24,662 bases of DNA from Candidatus Pacearchaeota archaeon (GTDB lineage: Archaea > Nanoarchaeota > Nanoarchaeia > Pacearchaeales > GW2011-AR1), in contig NZER01000157.1 in NCBI GenBank assembly GCA_002690445.1, positions 1 to 24,662 on the forward strand, given 5' to 3'. A program made the translations under genes and the position numbers. This document shows positions 8,623 through 13,516 of the stretch, piece after piece; position 1 is the first letter of the stretch, and each line of letters begins with the position of its first letter. The notes under the pieces are model-generated. The model saw only the letters and a list, made by a program, of their open reading frames with translations. It searched no databases and was not told the DNA's origin.

Positions 8623-8651
8623 TTGCGCAGATTGATCCCGTTGATTAAAAT
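8623..8651 (+). promoter_or_regulatory. Sigma70-type promoter P1 for the first rightward genes
   Basis: TTGCGC (8623-8628), 17-bp spacer, TAAAAT (8646-8651), then 7 bases to an ATG at 8659. The -35 is imperfect. The assignment rests on the -10 and on the downstream block ATGAAACACGACACGCC, which is identical to that at promoter P3 (12971). Confidence 0.65.
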
Positions 8652-8658
8652 ACCCTGT

Positions 8659-8967
8659 ATGAAACACGACACGCCACACCAGCCGGAGACAGACCACATG
8701 ACCTACATACCCCAACTCTACCCCATCACAACCCAGGCGGGCACCGCCTGCCAGGTTAGGGTCCAGCGTGACAGCGACCGCAACACCTACGTTGGCGCTA
8801 TCCATGGAGTGCCCATCCATCGAATGATGGACGGTTCATATCGCGGGACGATCATTGGCATAGGTGAGGCCGATACCCCACACGAGGCCGCCGATAACGC
8901 CGGGGCCAACCTAGACGCAAGGAGAGGGTGGTGGAATGGGCGGTGGTGGGCAGCAGCAAGGAAGTAG
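8659..8967 (+). CDS. Hypothetical protein with possible leaderless start
   Basis: A 102-aa frame from ATG 8659, or 89 aa from ATG 8698. The first ATG is 8 bases after the P1 -10, where transcription should begin, so it would be translated leaderless. The second has a proper ribosome site (CCGGAGACAGACCAC before ATG). The N-terminal extension MKHDTPHQPETDH is 13 codons long, exactly as at 13007, and shares MKHDTPH with it. The core has HGVPIHRMMDGSYRGTIIG and the end is Trp/Arg-rich (RRGWWNGRWW). No known family. Plausibly a small early protein. Confidence 0.6.
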   Translation: MKHDTPHQPETDHMTYIPQLYPITTQAGTACQVRVQRDSDRNTYVGAIHGVPIHRMMDGSYRGTIIGIGEADTPHEAADNAGANLDARRGWWNGRWWAAARK

Positions 8968-8977
8968 CGCACCCGGT

Positions 8978-9002
8978 GGGGCGCGGTTCGACTCCGCGCC
9001 CC
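8978..9002 (+). other. GC-rich hairpin resembling a tRNA T-arm
   Basis: A perfect 9-bp stem (GGGGCGCGG / CCGCGCCCC) encloses the 7-base loop TTCGACT, which fits the T-loop consensus TTCRANN. It starts 11 bases after the stop of the preceding gene. No anticodon arm and no convincing D-arm can be folded upstream, so this is not called a tRNA. No T-run follows, so it is not a standard terminator either. Confidence 0.6.
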
Positions 9003-9061
9003 CGCCCATCCGAATCGAACGGCCCACGGGGGCACTCACACCACGACCGGAGCCAGACCAC

Positions 9062-9310
9062 ATGGCCGACACTGACAGCCGGATCGATCCAGAGGTTGTA
9101 GGACCGCAAAAGGTCGGCGGACGGTATCTGTGTGGTTATTGGAAACGTGCATACACTGTCACCGATATCCGGTACATCCAGGACTGGCGTGGCACGTCCA
9201 TTACCTGCCTGTGGGAAGATGGGCACACAACCACACACAGCACCCCATGGGATTCACAACGTGACACGGTTCTCTTTCAAGCCACAGTAGACCCGGAGGT
9301 AACCAAATGA
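9062..9310 (+). CDS. Small hypothetical protein
   Basis: An 82-aa protein. ATG 9062 is chosen because it carries a ribosome cassette, CGGAGCCAGACCACATG, nearly identical to that of the preceding gene. The longer frame to 8936 would translate the GC hairpin and is Pro/Gly-rich without protein character. Content: ESVVGPQKVGGRYLCGY-like N-terminal beta segment, then WRGTSITCLWEDGHTTTHS, suggestive of a small beta-barrel (SH3-like) fold, which is inference. Its TGA overlaps the ATG of the SprT-like gene (ATGA), so the two are probably coupled. Confidence 0.65.
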   Translation: MADTDSRIDPEVVGPQKVGGRYLCGYWKRAYTVTDIRYIQDWRGTSITCLWEDGHTTTHSTPWDSQRDTVLFQATVDPEVTK

Positions 9311-9942
9311 AAAACAGAGAATCCTTTCTAATCAGAGCCACGACGATCTTGCGCCACGAATACCGCAAAGTTGGGTACGAATTGCCCGAAGTCCACGTCT
9401 CCATTGGCTTCCCGTCCAAGCGAGCCACGTCCAAAAACAACCGATGCATCGGCCAGTGCTGGCATGGGGCCGATCAGAAAAATGGCAAGGCGCACCTCTT
9501 CATCTCCCCGGTGCTTGACGGCCCCGGCGCATTGGAGACGCTCGTGCATGAACACGTCCACGCCTTCCTTCCTGCTGGCGTCGGACACAGGCCGCCATTT
9601 AAACGGGCAATGTCCAAGGTGGGCTTGGTGGGAAAACCGACCGTCACGTCAGCCGGGAAAGCACTGAAAGCTAGGCTCGCCAAGCTGGAGGAGAAGCTAG
9701 GCGGCTACCCACACGACAAGCTGAATGTCAACGCTGGCCGGAAGAAACAGACCACGCGGCTCATCAAGGTCGAGTGTGCCCCGTGCGACTATGTCGCCAG
9801 GGTTACCCGCAAGCCCCTGGACGCCTACGGCCCACCTATATGTCCGGGTTGCTCAGAACAAATGGTCGAGGCGGGGAAGGAAGTCCAACACCCCACGCTG
9901 GCGCTGGAACTCAAGTACGCAACCTCAACAGTGAGGAGCTAG
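9307..9942 (+). CDS. SprT-like zinc metalloprotease-fold protein
   Basis: A 211-aa protein with the SprT arrangement. The helix LVHEHVHAF supplies HExxH (His81, Glu82, His85) and a third His at 94 (GVGH). A C-terminal zinc ribbon has CAPC (Cys157, Cys160) and CPGC (Cys179, Cys182). SprT/Spartan family proteins are DNA-associated proteases in eukaryotes; in phages the role is unknown and may concern host takeover or DNA-protein crosslinks (inference). The cytoplasmic form fits, as there is no signal peptide. The gene ends inside the ribosome cassette of the next gene: its last codons AGG AGC TAG are the SD itself. Confidence 0.85.
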   Translation: MKNRESFLIRATTILRHEYRKVGYELPEVHVSIGFPSKRATSKNNRCIGQCWHGADQKNGKAHLFISPVLDGPGALETLVHEHVHAFLPAGVGHRPPFKRAMSKVGLVGKPTVTSAGKALKARLAKLEEKLGGYPHDKLNVNAGRKKQTTRLIKVECAPCDYVARVTRKPLDAYGPPICPGCSEQMVEAGKEVQHPTLALELKYATSTVRS

Positions 9943-9949
9943 ACCCATG
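9931..9949 (+). repeat. Ribosome-binding cassette, copy 1
   Basis: GTGAGGAGCTAGACCCATG: the SD GGAG, the stop TAG of the upstream gene and the next ATG are combined in one 19-base block. Copies follow at 10291 and 10380. Confidence 0.75.
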
Positions 9950-10273
9950 GCTGTGAAAACACTCCCAGGTGGCACCAAGATCAGACGCACTACCTATGGT
10001 GAAGTGATGCTGGCCCCCGATGGATTCGCATCCATCGTAGCGAACCAACACGAGACGTATATGTGGGCGCATAAGGCCGGTAATGTTTGGCCTTGCTCCG
10101 ATCTGTCGAGCCACGGTGTTGAGATCGCCATAGCGGCGAACGGCGACCTAGTGGACTACGAAGGACCGGAGGATGTTACGTCGGATGAGCTTGACGCCTA
10201 CGTGTCCGACCTACTGTCCTATATCGTGGATCATCACCCAGGTATGCACTCCACCCCAAGAGCAGGGGAGTGA
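9947..10273 (+). CDS. Hypothetical protein
   Basis: A 108-aa soluble acidic protein, with its start fixed by the GAGGAG cassette. The N-terminal half is basic to neutral and beta-rich (TKIRRTTYGEVMLAPDGF, then ASIVANQHETYMWAHKAGN). The C-terminal part is acidic and helical (ELDAYVSDLLSYIVDHHPG). No family recognised. The stop is followed after two bases by a GTTTAAAC octamer (10276). Expressed in the same run of small genes as the SprT-like protein. Confidence 0.68.
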   Translation: MAVKTLPGGTKIRRTTYGEVMLAPDGFASIVANQHETYMWAHKAGNVWPCSDLSSHGVEIAIAANGDLVDYEGPEDVTSDELDAYVSDLLSYIVDHHPGMHSTPRAGE

Positions 10274-10290
10274 CCGTTTAAACCCCGAGA

Positions 10291-10307
10291 GTGAGGAGCT
10301 AGACGTG
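10291..10307 (+). repeat. Ribosome-binding cassette, copy 2
   Basis: GTGAGGAGCTAGAC followed by a GTG start; identical over 14 bases to copy 1 at 9931. Confidence 0.75.
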
Positions 10308-10388
10308 GCACGTTTGCAAGTACGAATAAAAAGATGGGAATTGTTGGTTTCAGAGGAACGTCGTAATCTCAAGCAACGAAGGAGCTAG
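10305..10388 (+). CDS. 27-residue basic microprotein
   Basis: GTG start with the GAGGAG cassette at a good distance. The product is a single basic amphipathic helix (ARLQVRIKRWELLVSEERR, then NLKQRRS). Its stop TAG again lies in the AGGAGCTAG cassette of the next gene, the same arrangement as the SprT-like gene end, which supports real translation. Function unknown. Confidence 0.55.
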   Translation: MARLQVRIKRWELLVSEERRNLKQRRS

Positions 10389-10395
10389 ACCCATG
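10380..10395 (+). repeat. Ribosome-binding cassette, copy 3
   Basis: AGGAGCTAGACCCATG: the same 16 bases as the right part of copy 1, holding the stop of the 27-aa gene and the ATG of the next. Confidence 0.75.
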
Positions 10396-10710
10396 CAAGC
10401 CATTAAATTGAACGATGAGAATTATGAGCCACGCACCACACTGGGTGGGGGTGAGGTGCGAGACCTGATGCCCTGGGAAGGGGCTGTGGCCTACGTGATT
10501 AAAGGCGACAGCCTTGAGGCACCGGGAGAGTATGGGATTCTCTATCACCTCCGAGAAACGTGCCCAAGGTGCGGGGACGAAGGCACACCGGATCGCTGGA
10601 GAGTAGACATCGATTGGATGGGTTCGGATCTATCTAGAGCATTCGGTGATGAGGTGAGCATCCTCGACATCGAAGACATTCCATCACTGCCAGAAGAGGT
10701 GACGGTTTAA
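10393..10710 (+). CDS. Hypothetical protein, paralogue A of the 15347 gene
   Basis: A 105-aa protein, roughly 70 percent identical by eye to the product at 15347-15622. Shared blocks include LNDENY, PRTTLGGGEVRD, MPW, AVAYV, GILYHL and CPRCGD. The two-Cys knuckle CPRCG may bind a metal with partners not obvious in this chain. This copy has an extra acidic tail of about 14 residues. Its last codon and stop are inside a GTTTAAAC octamer (GTT TAA). It is the last gene before the strong terminator at 10728. No known family. Confidence 0.75.
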   Translation: MQAIKLNDENYEPRTTLGGGEVRDLMPWEGAVAYVIKGDSLEAPGEYGILYHLRETCPRCGDEGTPDRWRVDIDWMGSDLSRAFGDEVSILDIEDIPSLPEEVTV

Positions 10711-10727
10711 ACGCCGAGGCCGAGAGG

Positions 10728-10762
10728 AAAGGGGCTCCCCGAAAGGGGCGTCCCTTTTTTTT
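10728..10762 (+). terminator. Strong intrinsic terminator
   Basis: A near-perfect 13-bp stem: AAAGGGGCTCCCC pairs with GGGGCGTCCCTTT (one mismatch, one G-U), closed by a GAAA tetraloop and running into eight T (10755-10762). It ends the first rightward operon (8659-10710). Confidence 0.9.
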
Positions 10763-10802
10763 GTGTGGATGTTTCGCGCTTTCTGCCTGGGAAAATGGGC
10801 AG

Positions 10803-10852
10803 GTTTAAACAACAAGGTTTAAACGAAGAGGTTTAAACGGGAAGCTTTAAAC
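10803..10852. repeat. Array of four 14-bp units carrying GTTTAAAC
   Basis: GTTTAAAC starts at 10803, 10817 and 10831, and the variant CTTTAAAC at 10845, exactly 14 bp apart. Units read GGTTTAAAC or GCTTTAAAC plus five purine-rich bases (AACAA, GAAGA, GGGAA, GAGTA). Confidence 0.9.
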
Positions 10853-10916
10853 GAGTAGGCCGGGGAAGCACTGTCTCCCTCCGGTCGCACGTCGCTTCGC
10901 CTTGCTCTTCCCCTTA

Positions 10917-10945
10917 GTAACTAGTTCGCTTCGCTCACTAGTTAC
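10917..10945. repeat. Inverted repeat built from the heptamer sequence
   Basis: GTAACTAGT (10917-10925) and ACTAGTTAC (10937-10945) form a perfect 9-bp stem with an 11-base loop. The arms are the same sequence as the nearby tandem heptamers. Confidence 0.85.
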
Positions 10946-10983
10946 ATATCAGCGAAGAAACTAACAACACCAAAAGAAAAAGA

Positions 10984-11030
10984 GTAACTAGTAACTAGTA
11001 ACTAGTAACTAGTAACTAGTAACTAGTAAC
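10984..11030. repeat. Tandem heptamer array GTAACTA, 6.7 copies
   Basis: Six perfect GTAACTA units (10984-11025) and a partial GTAAC. Every junction makes the palindrome ACTAGT. It resembles iterons or a packaging-site array. Spacers are absent, so it is not a CRISPR. Confidence 0.95.
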
Positions 11031-11045
11031 AAGCAACCGCTCTTT

Positions 11046-11074
11046 AGCGTAAACGCCTGTCAAGGGGTTGTCAA
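11046..11074 (-). promoter_or_regulatory. Possible leftward promoter facing the heptamer array
   Basis: On the minus strand TTGACA (11074-11069), 17-bp spacer, TACGCT (11051-11046). A second TTGACA (11063-11058) lies in the spacer. It would transcribe the repeat region, where no minus-strand gene exists, so any product would be a non-coding RNA. The -10 is weak. Confidence 0.35.
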
Positions 11075-11107
11075 GGGTTAAAACACCCTGACGCAGTCGA
11101 GATTCTG

Positions 11108-11139
11108 CCCTCGAAGAGGGTAAACGCTTTGTTTTTTTT
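11108..11139 (+). terminator. Weak hairpin with distal T-run
   Basis: CCCTC-GAA-GAGGG (11108-11120) is followed 11 bases later by eight T (11132-11139). The gap to the T-run makes classical termination doubtful. It sits just past the stop of terS on the opposite strand. Confidence 0.3.
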
Positions 11140-11141
11140 GG

Positions 11142-11615
11142 TTACGTGTCCCGCACCAGCGTGATATCAGCAACGCCAAGGAGTGAGTTTAAACGCTCTC
11201 TCAGATCCTTTTCTATATCCGACGATGACCGTGATTCGACGGTGACGTTGACGGCGTCATTAGTGAGCAGCCCCTGCGATTTCGCCAGGATTTCTAGGGC
11301 TCGCACTCGCACCGACGGAGCGTTGTCGAGGTCAACAGCTTCGGACTTCAAGCGGTCGAGAAGCCACTGCTGGCTGAGGTTTTCCTGATCGGCCTGAACG
11401 GTGGCGCGGTTCTCTTTCAGTGCCTGGATACGTGCCGCGACCTTGGGTTTGAGCGCGACCTTGCTGGCCTCGTTCCGGGCGGCGGCTCGCGAGCCGTTTA
11501 AACCTACGTTATAGGCTTCGCAGTAGGCATCGACCTGTGACCTACCAGAGGCGATGAGGCTGGCGAAGGCGGCCATCTTCGGCGTCAGGGTGTCACCGTT
11601 ATTTGTAGTGGTCAT
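11142..11615 (-). CDS. terS: Terminase small subunit (DNA recognition)
   Basis: A 157-aa protein with the small-terminase pattern. An N-terminal helix-turn-helix region begins LTPKMAAFASLIASGRSQVD and continues AYCEAYN, then ARNEASKVALKPKVAARIQA. A central oligomerisation helix pair follows (WLLDRLKSEAVDLDN, SVRVRALEILAKSQGLL), with a C-terminal tail. It binds the packaging site and recruits TerL. Ribosome site AAGGA before ATG 11615. It is unusual in lying alone on the minus strand inside a plus-strand early block, about 4 kb from terL. The structured repeat region just downstream could be the site it recognises (inference). Two GTTTAAAC octamers lie inside the gene, both read as Leu-Asn. 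Confidence 0.85.
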   Translation of the reverse strand: MTTTNNGDTLTPKMAAFASLIASGRSQVDAYCEAYNVGLNGSRAAARNEASKVALKPKVAARIQALKENRATVQADQENLSQQWLLDRLKSEAVDLDNAPSVRVRALEILAKSQGLLTNDAVNVTVESRSSSDIEKDLRERLNSLLGVADITLVRDT

Positions 11616-11686
11616 TCATCCTTCCCGGCAGGGGTACGCACCAAGGTATTGGAAGTGGTGTGGTAAAGCCAATGTAGATTAGGGGG

Positions 11687-11715
11687 TTGACACATTGCGG
11701 CGTTGCCACTAGACT
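11687..11715 (+). promoter_or_regulatory. Sigma70 promoter P2
   Basis: TTGACA (11687-11692), 17-bp spacer, TAGACT (11710-11715), then ATGCAATACGACACACG beginning 7 bases after the -10. It drives the genes from 11794 and is divergent from terS. Confidence 0.85.
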
Positions 11716-11721
11716 ACTGTC

Positions 11722-11766
11722 ATGCAATACGACACACGACAGAACTGTGGGAGTGACTATGTCTAA
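11722..11766 (+). CDS. Possible leaderless mini-ORF at P2
   Basis: The ATG lies at the predicted transcription start. The product would be 14 residues, MQYDTRQNCGSDYV. Its first seven residues are identical to the mini-ORF at P5 (16037). There is no ribosome site, so it is either translated leaderless or is a conserved 5' RNA element that happens to be open. Confidence 0.35.
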   Translation: MQYDTRQNCGSDYV

Positions 11767-11797
11767 GCACAATTTAAACAGCGAGGTAGCACAATGA
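11759..11797 (+). CDS. Possible 12-residue ORF coupled to the next gene
   Basis: ATG 11759 with GGGAG upstream. It encodes MSKHNLNSEVAQ and ends at TGA overlapping ATG 11794. It contains the octamer variant ATTTAAAC read as Leu-Asn. It is too short to judge by composition. Confidence 0.35.
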   Translation: MSKHNLNSEVAQ

Positions 11798-12123
11798 CCT
11801 ACGATGACGAGGCCATTTATCAGGACGCCGACATCGAACAAGCCGAACTGGAGGCCGCTGGCAACGAACACTGGGCCAGGATCGGTAAGGGCGACAGGCT
11901 ACGGGCCAAGGGTCACCCCGGTGACGCCGCAAAGTGCTGCCCTCACAGTGCTGGATACGGGCTCAGTGGAACCCACGCGACTGCTGTGAACGATCCTGAC
12001 GCTGGGTCCGGCACCGTCCTGTTCCGCTGTAGCTATTGCGGTGCCGGTCTCGACCGCGAGCCTTGGGATGGCGATCCCCGCATCCTCAACATTCATCTGT
12101 CCACGATAGGGGTGACACCATGA
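11794..12123 (+). CDS. Hypothetical acidic protein with Cys knuckles
   Basis: A 109-aa protein of unknown function. The start has GAGGTAG upstream. The N-terminus is acidic and helical (YQDADIEQAELEAAGNEHW); the middle has KCCPHSAGYG; a second knuckle RCSYCGAG lies near residue 78. The four Cys and one His could make a zinc site like those of small DNA- or RNA-binding phage proteins. Its TGA overlaps the ATG of a 24-aa gene (ATGA). First sizeable gene of the P2 operon. Confidence 0.68.
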   Translation: MTYDDEAIYQDADIEQAELEAAGNEHWARIGKGDRLRAKGHPGDAAKCCPHSAGYGLSGTHATAVNDPDAGSGTVLFRCSYCGAGLDREPWDGDPRILNIHLSTIGVTP

Positions 12124-12194
12124 CCCACGAGACCTACGACACCGAAACCGGGGACGTGTCATTCCTCAACACCAAAACAGGAGCAATAAAATGA
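12120..12194 (+). CDS. 24-residue microprotein coupled at both ends
   Basis: ATG 12120 overlaps the previous stop (ATGA), and its own TGA (12192-12194) overlaps the ATG of the next gene at 12191. The product begins MTHETYDTETGDVSFLNTKT, polar and acidic. The double ATGA coupling is the main reason for calling it real. Function unknown. Confidence 0.5.
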   Translation: MTHETYDTETGDVSFLNTKTGAIK

Positions 12195-12634
12195 AACGCA
12201 TCACGCTAAAGGACCTAGACCATGTGGTGGACGCCATCAACACGGCACGCGGTATATCGCGGGCGACATGGTCAGTGGACAGAAATGGGTTGGGCGGCAA
12301 GTGCGTGCCCACTCCGTGGCAGTACCATTTGAGTAGTGCGTACGGTGGGTGGTCACTCCACCAACGCGGTGCCAGCGGAACGGGAATCCGTGATGTCTTC
12401 CAGGTGGGCTATGTGCCCAAGCGGGTGCTACACGGCCTACTCAAGGCGTACCTTGCCGGGCTTACGGCGTCAGCAGGGTGGACGCATTTGACCTCTATCG
12501 GGATGTTCAGACGACGGACTGCTCTGCGGTTGAGTTCGTCCCACGGAATGCCAATGATGTCGGGATGGCCGAAGGAGAGGGGAAGGGAGAGGTACGGGCA
12601 CGAGGTACAGGAAAACGATACAACACTTGATTGA
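12191..12634 (+). CDS. Hypothetical phage protein; C-terminal third doubtful
   Basis: A 147-aa frame. Residues 1 to about 95 look real, with MKRITLKDLDHVVDAINTAR, then a Trp/Tyr-rich beta part (WQYHLSSAYGGWSLHQ) and a helix VLHGLLKAYLAGL. This pattern I recall from small phage proteins that end about there. After residue 95 the composition changes to Arg/Ser/Met-rich non-protein-like sequence, while the +1-type alternative frame (12478-12630) becomes protein-like. Either the gene is frameshifted (natural or sequence error) or a second gene overlaps its end. Function unknown. Confidence 0.6.
   Translation: MKRITLKDLDHVVDAINTARGISRATWSVDRNGLGGKCVPTPWQYHLSSAYGGWSLHQRGASGTGIRDVFQVGYVPKRVLHGLLKAYLAGLTASAGWTHLTSIGMFRRRTALRLSSSHGMPMMSGWPKERGRERYGHEVQENDTTLD
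12478..12630 (+). CDS. Overlapping frame at the end of the 12191 gene (second gene or frameshifted tail)
   Basis: A 50-codon frame beginning at a GTG just after CAGCAGG. It encodes VDAFDLYRDVQTTDCSAVEF, then VPRNANDVG and an Gly/Glu-rich tail. This reads far more like protein than the same stretch in the 12191 frame. It ends at TGA (12628-12630), overlapping the TTG start of the next frame. The GTG start is uncertain. Confidence 0.4.
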   Translation: MDAFDLYRDVQTTDCSAVEFVPRNANDVGMAEGEGKGEVRARGTGKRYNT

Positions 12635-12974
12635 GGGAGAAGCTCTTACCCTCCCCAAGTGGATGGGCTGGCTAACCATGGACGCGCTCACACGCGCCGA
12701 AGCCCACTTCGAGCAGCGGAGTGAGGGTGGTGCTGATGGGGTCTTTGAATTGGCCCTGACTTCGCCCCGCAAATATGGCGGTTCTATGCTGCATCTCTAC
12801 CTCACCAGTAGTAGGACGGCATGCGGCACCCCCGCCCCATCACTGGACTCTCCGGTGGGCACAAACGTGTGCGACGCGGAACTGGCATTCTGGACTTACG
12901 AATGGGAGCGCATCGAAAAGTGCAAGCGATGCACCAAGAAAGAGGCAGAGAAGGTTGAGGAAGTGACCTCTTGA
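12627..12974 (+). CDS. Hypothetical protein
   Basis: A 115-aa frame from TTG 12627, or 103 aa from ATG 12663. Neither start has an ideally spaced ribosome site, but the TTG overlaps the stop of the preceding frame, which suggests coupling. Contents: ALTRAEAHFEQRSEGGADGV with a helical opening, a Ser/Thr/Pro-rich middle, then DAELAFWTYEWERIEKCKRC with a two-Cys pair and a charged Lys/Glu tail. The stop lies within promoter P3. No family recognised. Confidence 0.55.
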   Translation: MIEGEALTLPKWMGWLTMDALTRAEAHFEQRSEGGADGVFELALTSPRKYGGSMLHLYLTSSRTACGTPAPSLDSPVGTNVCDAELAFWTYEWERIEKCKRCTKKEAEKVEEVTS

Positions 12975-12999
12975 CACCGTTGCTATCGTGTGCTACCTT
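12971..12999 (+). promoter_or_regulatory. Sigma70 promoter P3
   Basis: TTGACA (12971-12976), 17-bp spacer starting CCGTTG, TACCTT (12994-12999), then ATGAAACACGACACGCC starting 8 bases after the -10, identical to the P1 downstream block. Confidence 0.8.
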
Positions 13000-13006
13000 A
13001 CCGTGT

Positions 13007-13483
13007 ATGAAACACGACACGCCACACAACGAGGAGAACGCCACGATGAGATTCCGACTCAAGAAGGGCTTCACCCATCTCGGATTGTCCTTCACTTACG
13101 CCGGGCCGGAGTGTTTGAATTGCTTTGGCGGTGTTCGCCCGGTAATCCATTGCTTCAAGACACGCGCCTTCGTTCTGAACAAAACCGGAAAAGACGTGAG
13201 GATCTGGTTTGTGGGAATGAGCATCCCCCAACTAATAGACGGCGATACGCGCATGGAGTTCTACAAAAAGAATGGCGCGTTCAGCACTCGTGGAAAGAAT
13301 CGCCTGATCCGTTCCTTCACCTACCAGGGCGAGAAGCTCAAGGTATTCTACACCCGCACGTCAGCGGTGAAAGCTTTCGATAAACTGGTTGCTGCTAGAA
13401 AGGAAGAGAACGCGCAGGCCAGAAAGGAACTTAGCGAGGCTCTTGCCAAGGGCGACTACGCCACCGCCAGTGACTACATCTAA
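13007..13483 (+). CDS. Hypothetical protein with possible leaderless start
   Basis: 158 aa from ATG 13007, or 145 aa from ATG 13046. ATG 13007 lies where P3 transcripts should begin. ATG 13046, exactly 13 codons on, has a strong GAGGAG ribosome site. The extension starts MKHDTPH as at 8659. The main body has ECLNCFGGVRPVIHC (three Cys), basic beta-rich segments with KVFYTRTSAVKAFDKL, and a C-terminal coiled coil (KEENAQARKELSEALAKGDY). It may bind nucleic acid because of charge, but this is inference. A GTTTAAAC octamer follows the stop at 13489. Confidence 0.65.
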   Translation: MKHDTPHNEENATMRFRLKKGFTHLGLSFTYAGPECLNCFGGVRPVIHCFKTRAFVLNKTGKDVRIWFVGMSIPQLIDGDTRMEFYKKNGAFSTRGKNRLIRSFTYQGEKLKVFYTRTSAVKAFDKLVAARKEENAQARKELSEALAKGDYATASDYI

Positions 13484-13516
13484 GCACGGTTTAAACAGCG
13501 CAGGAGAAGTTAAACC

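Larger units (their letters stand above)
8116..8658. other. Gene-free divergent region between leftward head block and rightward small-gene block
   Basis: About 540 bases between the start of the leftward block and the first rightward gene. Contents: an AT-rich hairpin (8305-8323), a C-rich hexamer tract (8485-8550) and the rightward promoter at 8623-8651. One open frame (8283-8648) runs through it, but its protein is a translation of the hexamer repeats and is rejected. For the leftward block a lone TTGACA exists on the minus strand (8242-8247) without a matching -10 at 16-18 bp. Late transcription may use a phage factor. A replication origin or control region is plausible here by layout only. 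Confidence 0.6.
10763..11141. other. Gene-free repeat-rich region beside terS
   Basis: About 380 bases with no credible gene. In order: a 14-bp octamer array (10803-10852), a possible long hairpin joining GGGGAAG (10863-10869) and CTTCCCC (about 10907-10913), an inverted repeat (10917-10945), a heptamer array (10984-11030), a minus-strand promoter-like pair (11046-11074) and two small hairpins (11070-11092, 11108-11120). The density of structure suggests a cis-acting site such as a packaging site or origin; which one cannot be told from sequence. Confidence 0.7.

Noticed and set aside
8283..8648. 121-codon plus-strand ORF
   Set aside because: Half of it is a translation of the hexamer tract (Thr-Arg/Thr-Gln repeats). 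It has no ribosome site and crosses the P1 promoter.
8934..9008. Complete tRNA gene around the TTCGACT hairpin
   Set aside because: The T-arm is perfect, but the span is several bases too short, the acceptor pairing is ambiguous in GC-rich sequence, and no anticodon stem can be folded.
10984..11030. CRISPR array
   Set aside because: The heptamers are contiguous without spacers, and no cas genes exist. The Cas4-like nuclease at 20497 is part of a phage recombination module.
11616..11670. terS promoter TTGGCT-17-ATACCT on the minus strand
   Set aside because: Both boxes are poor matches, and nothing else supports it; left unannotated.
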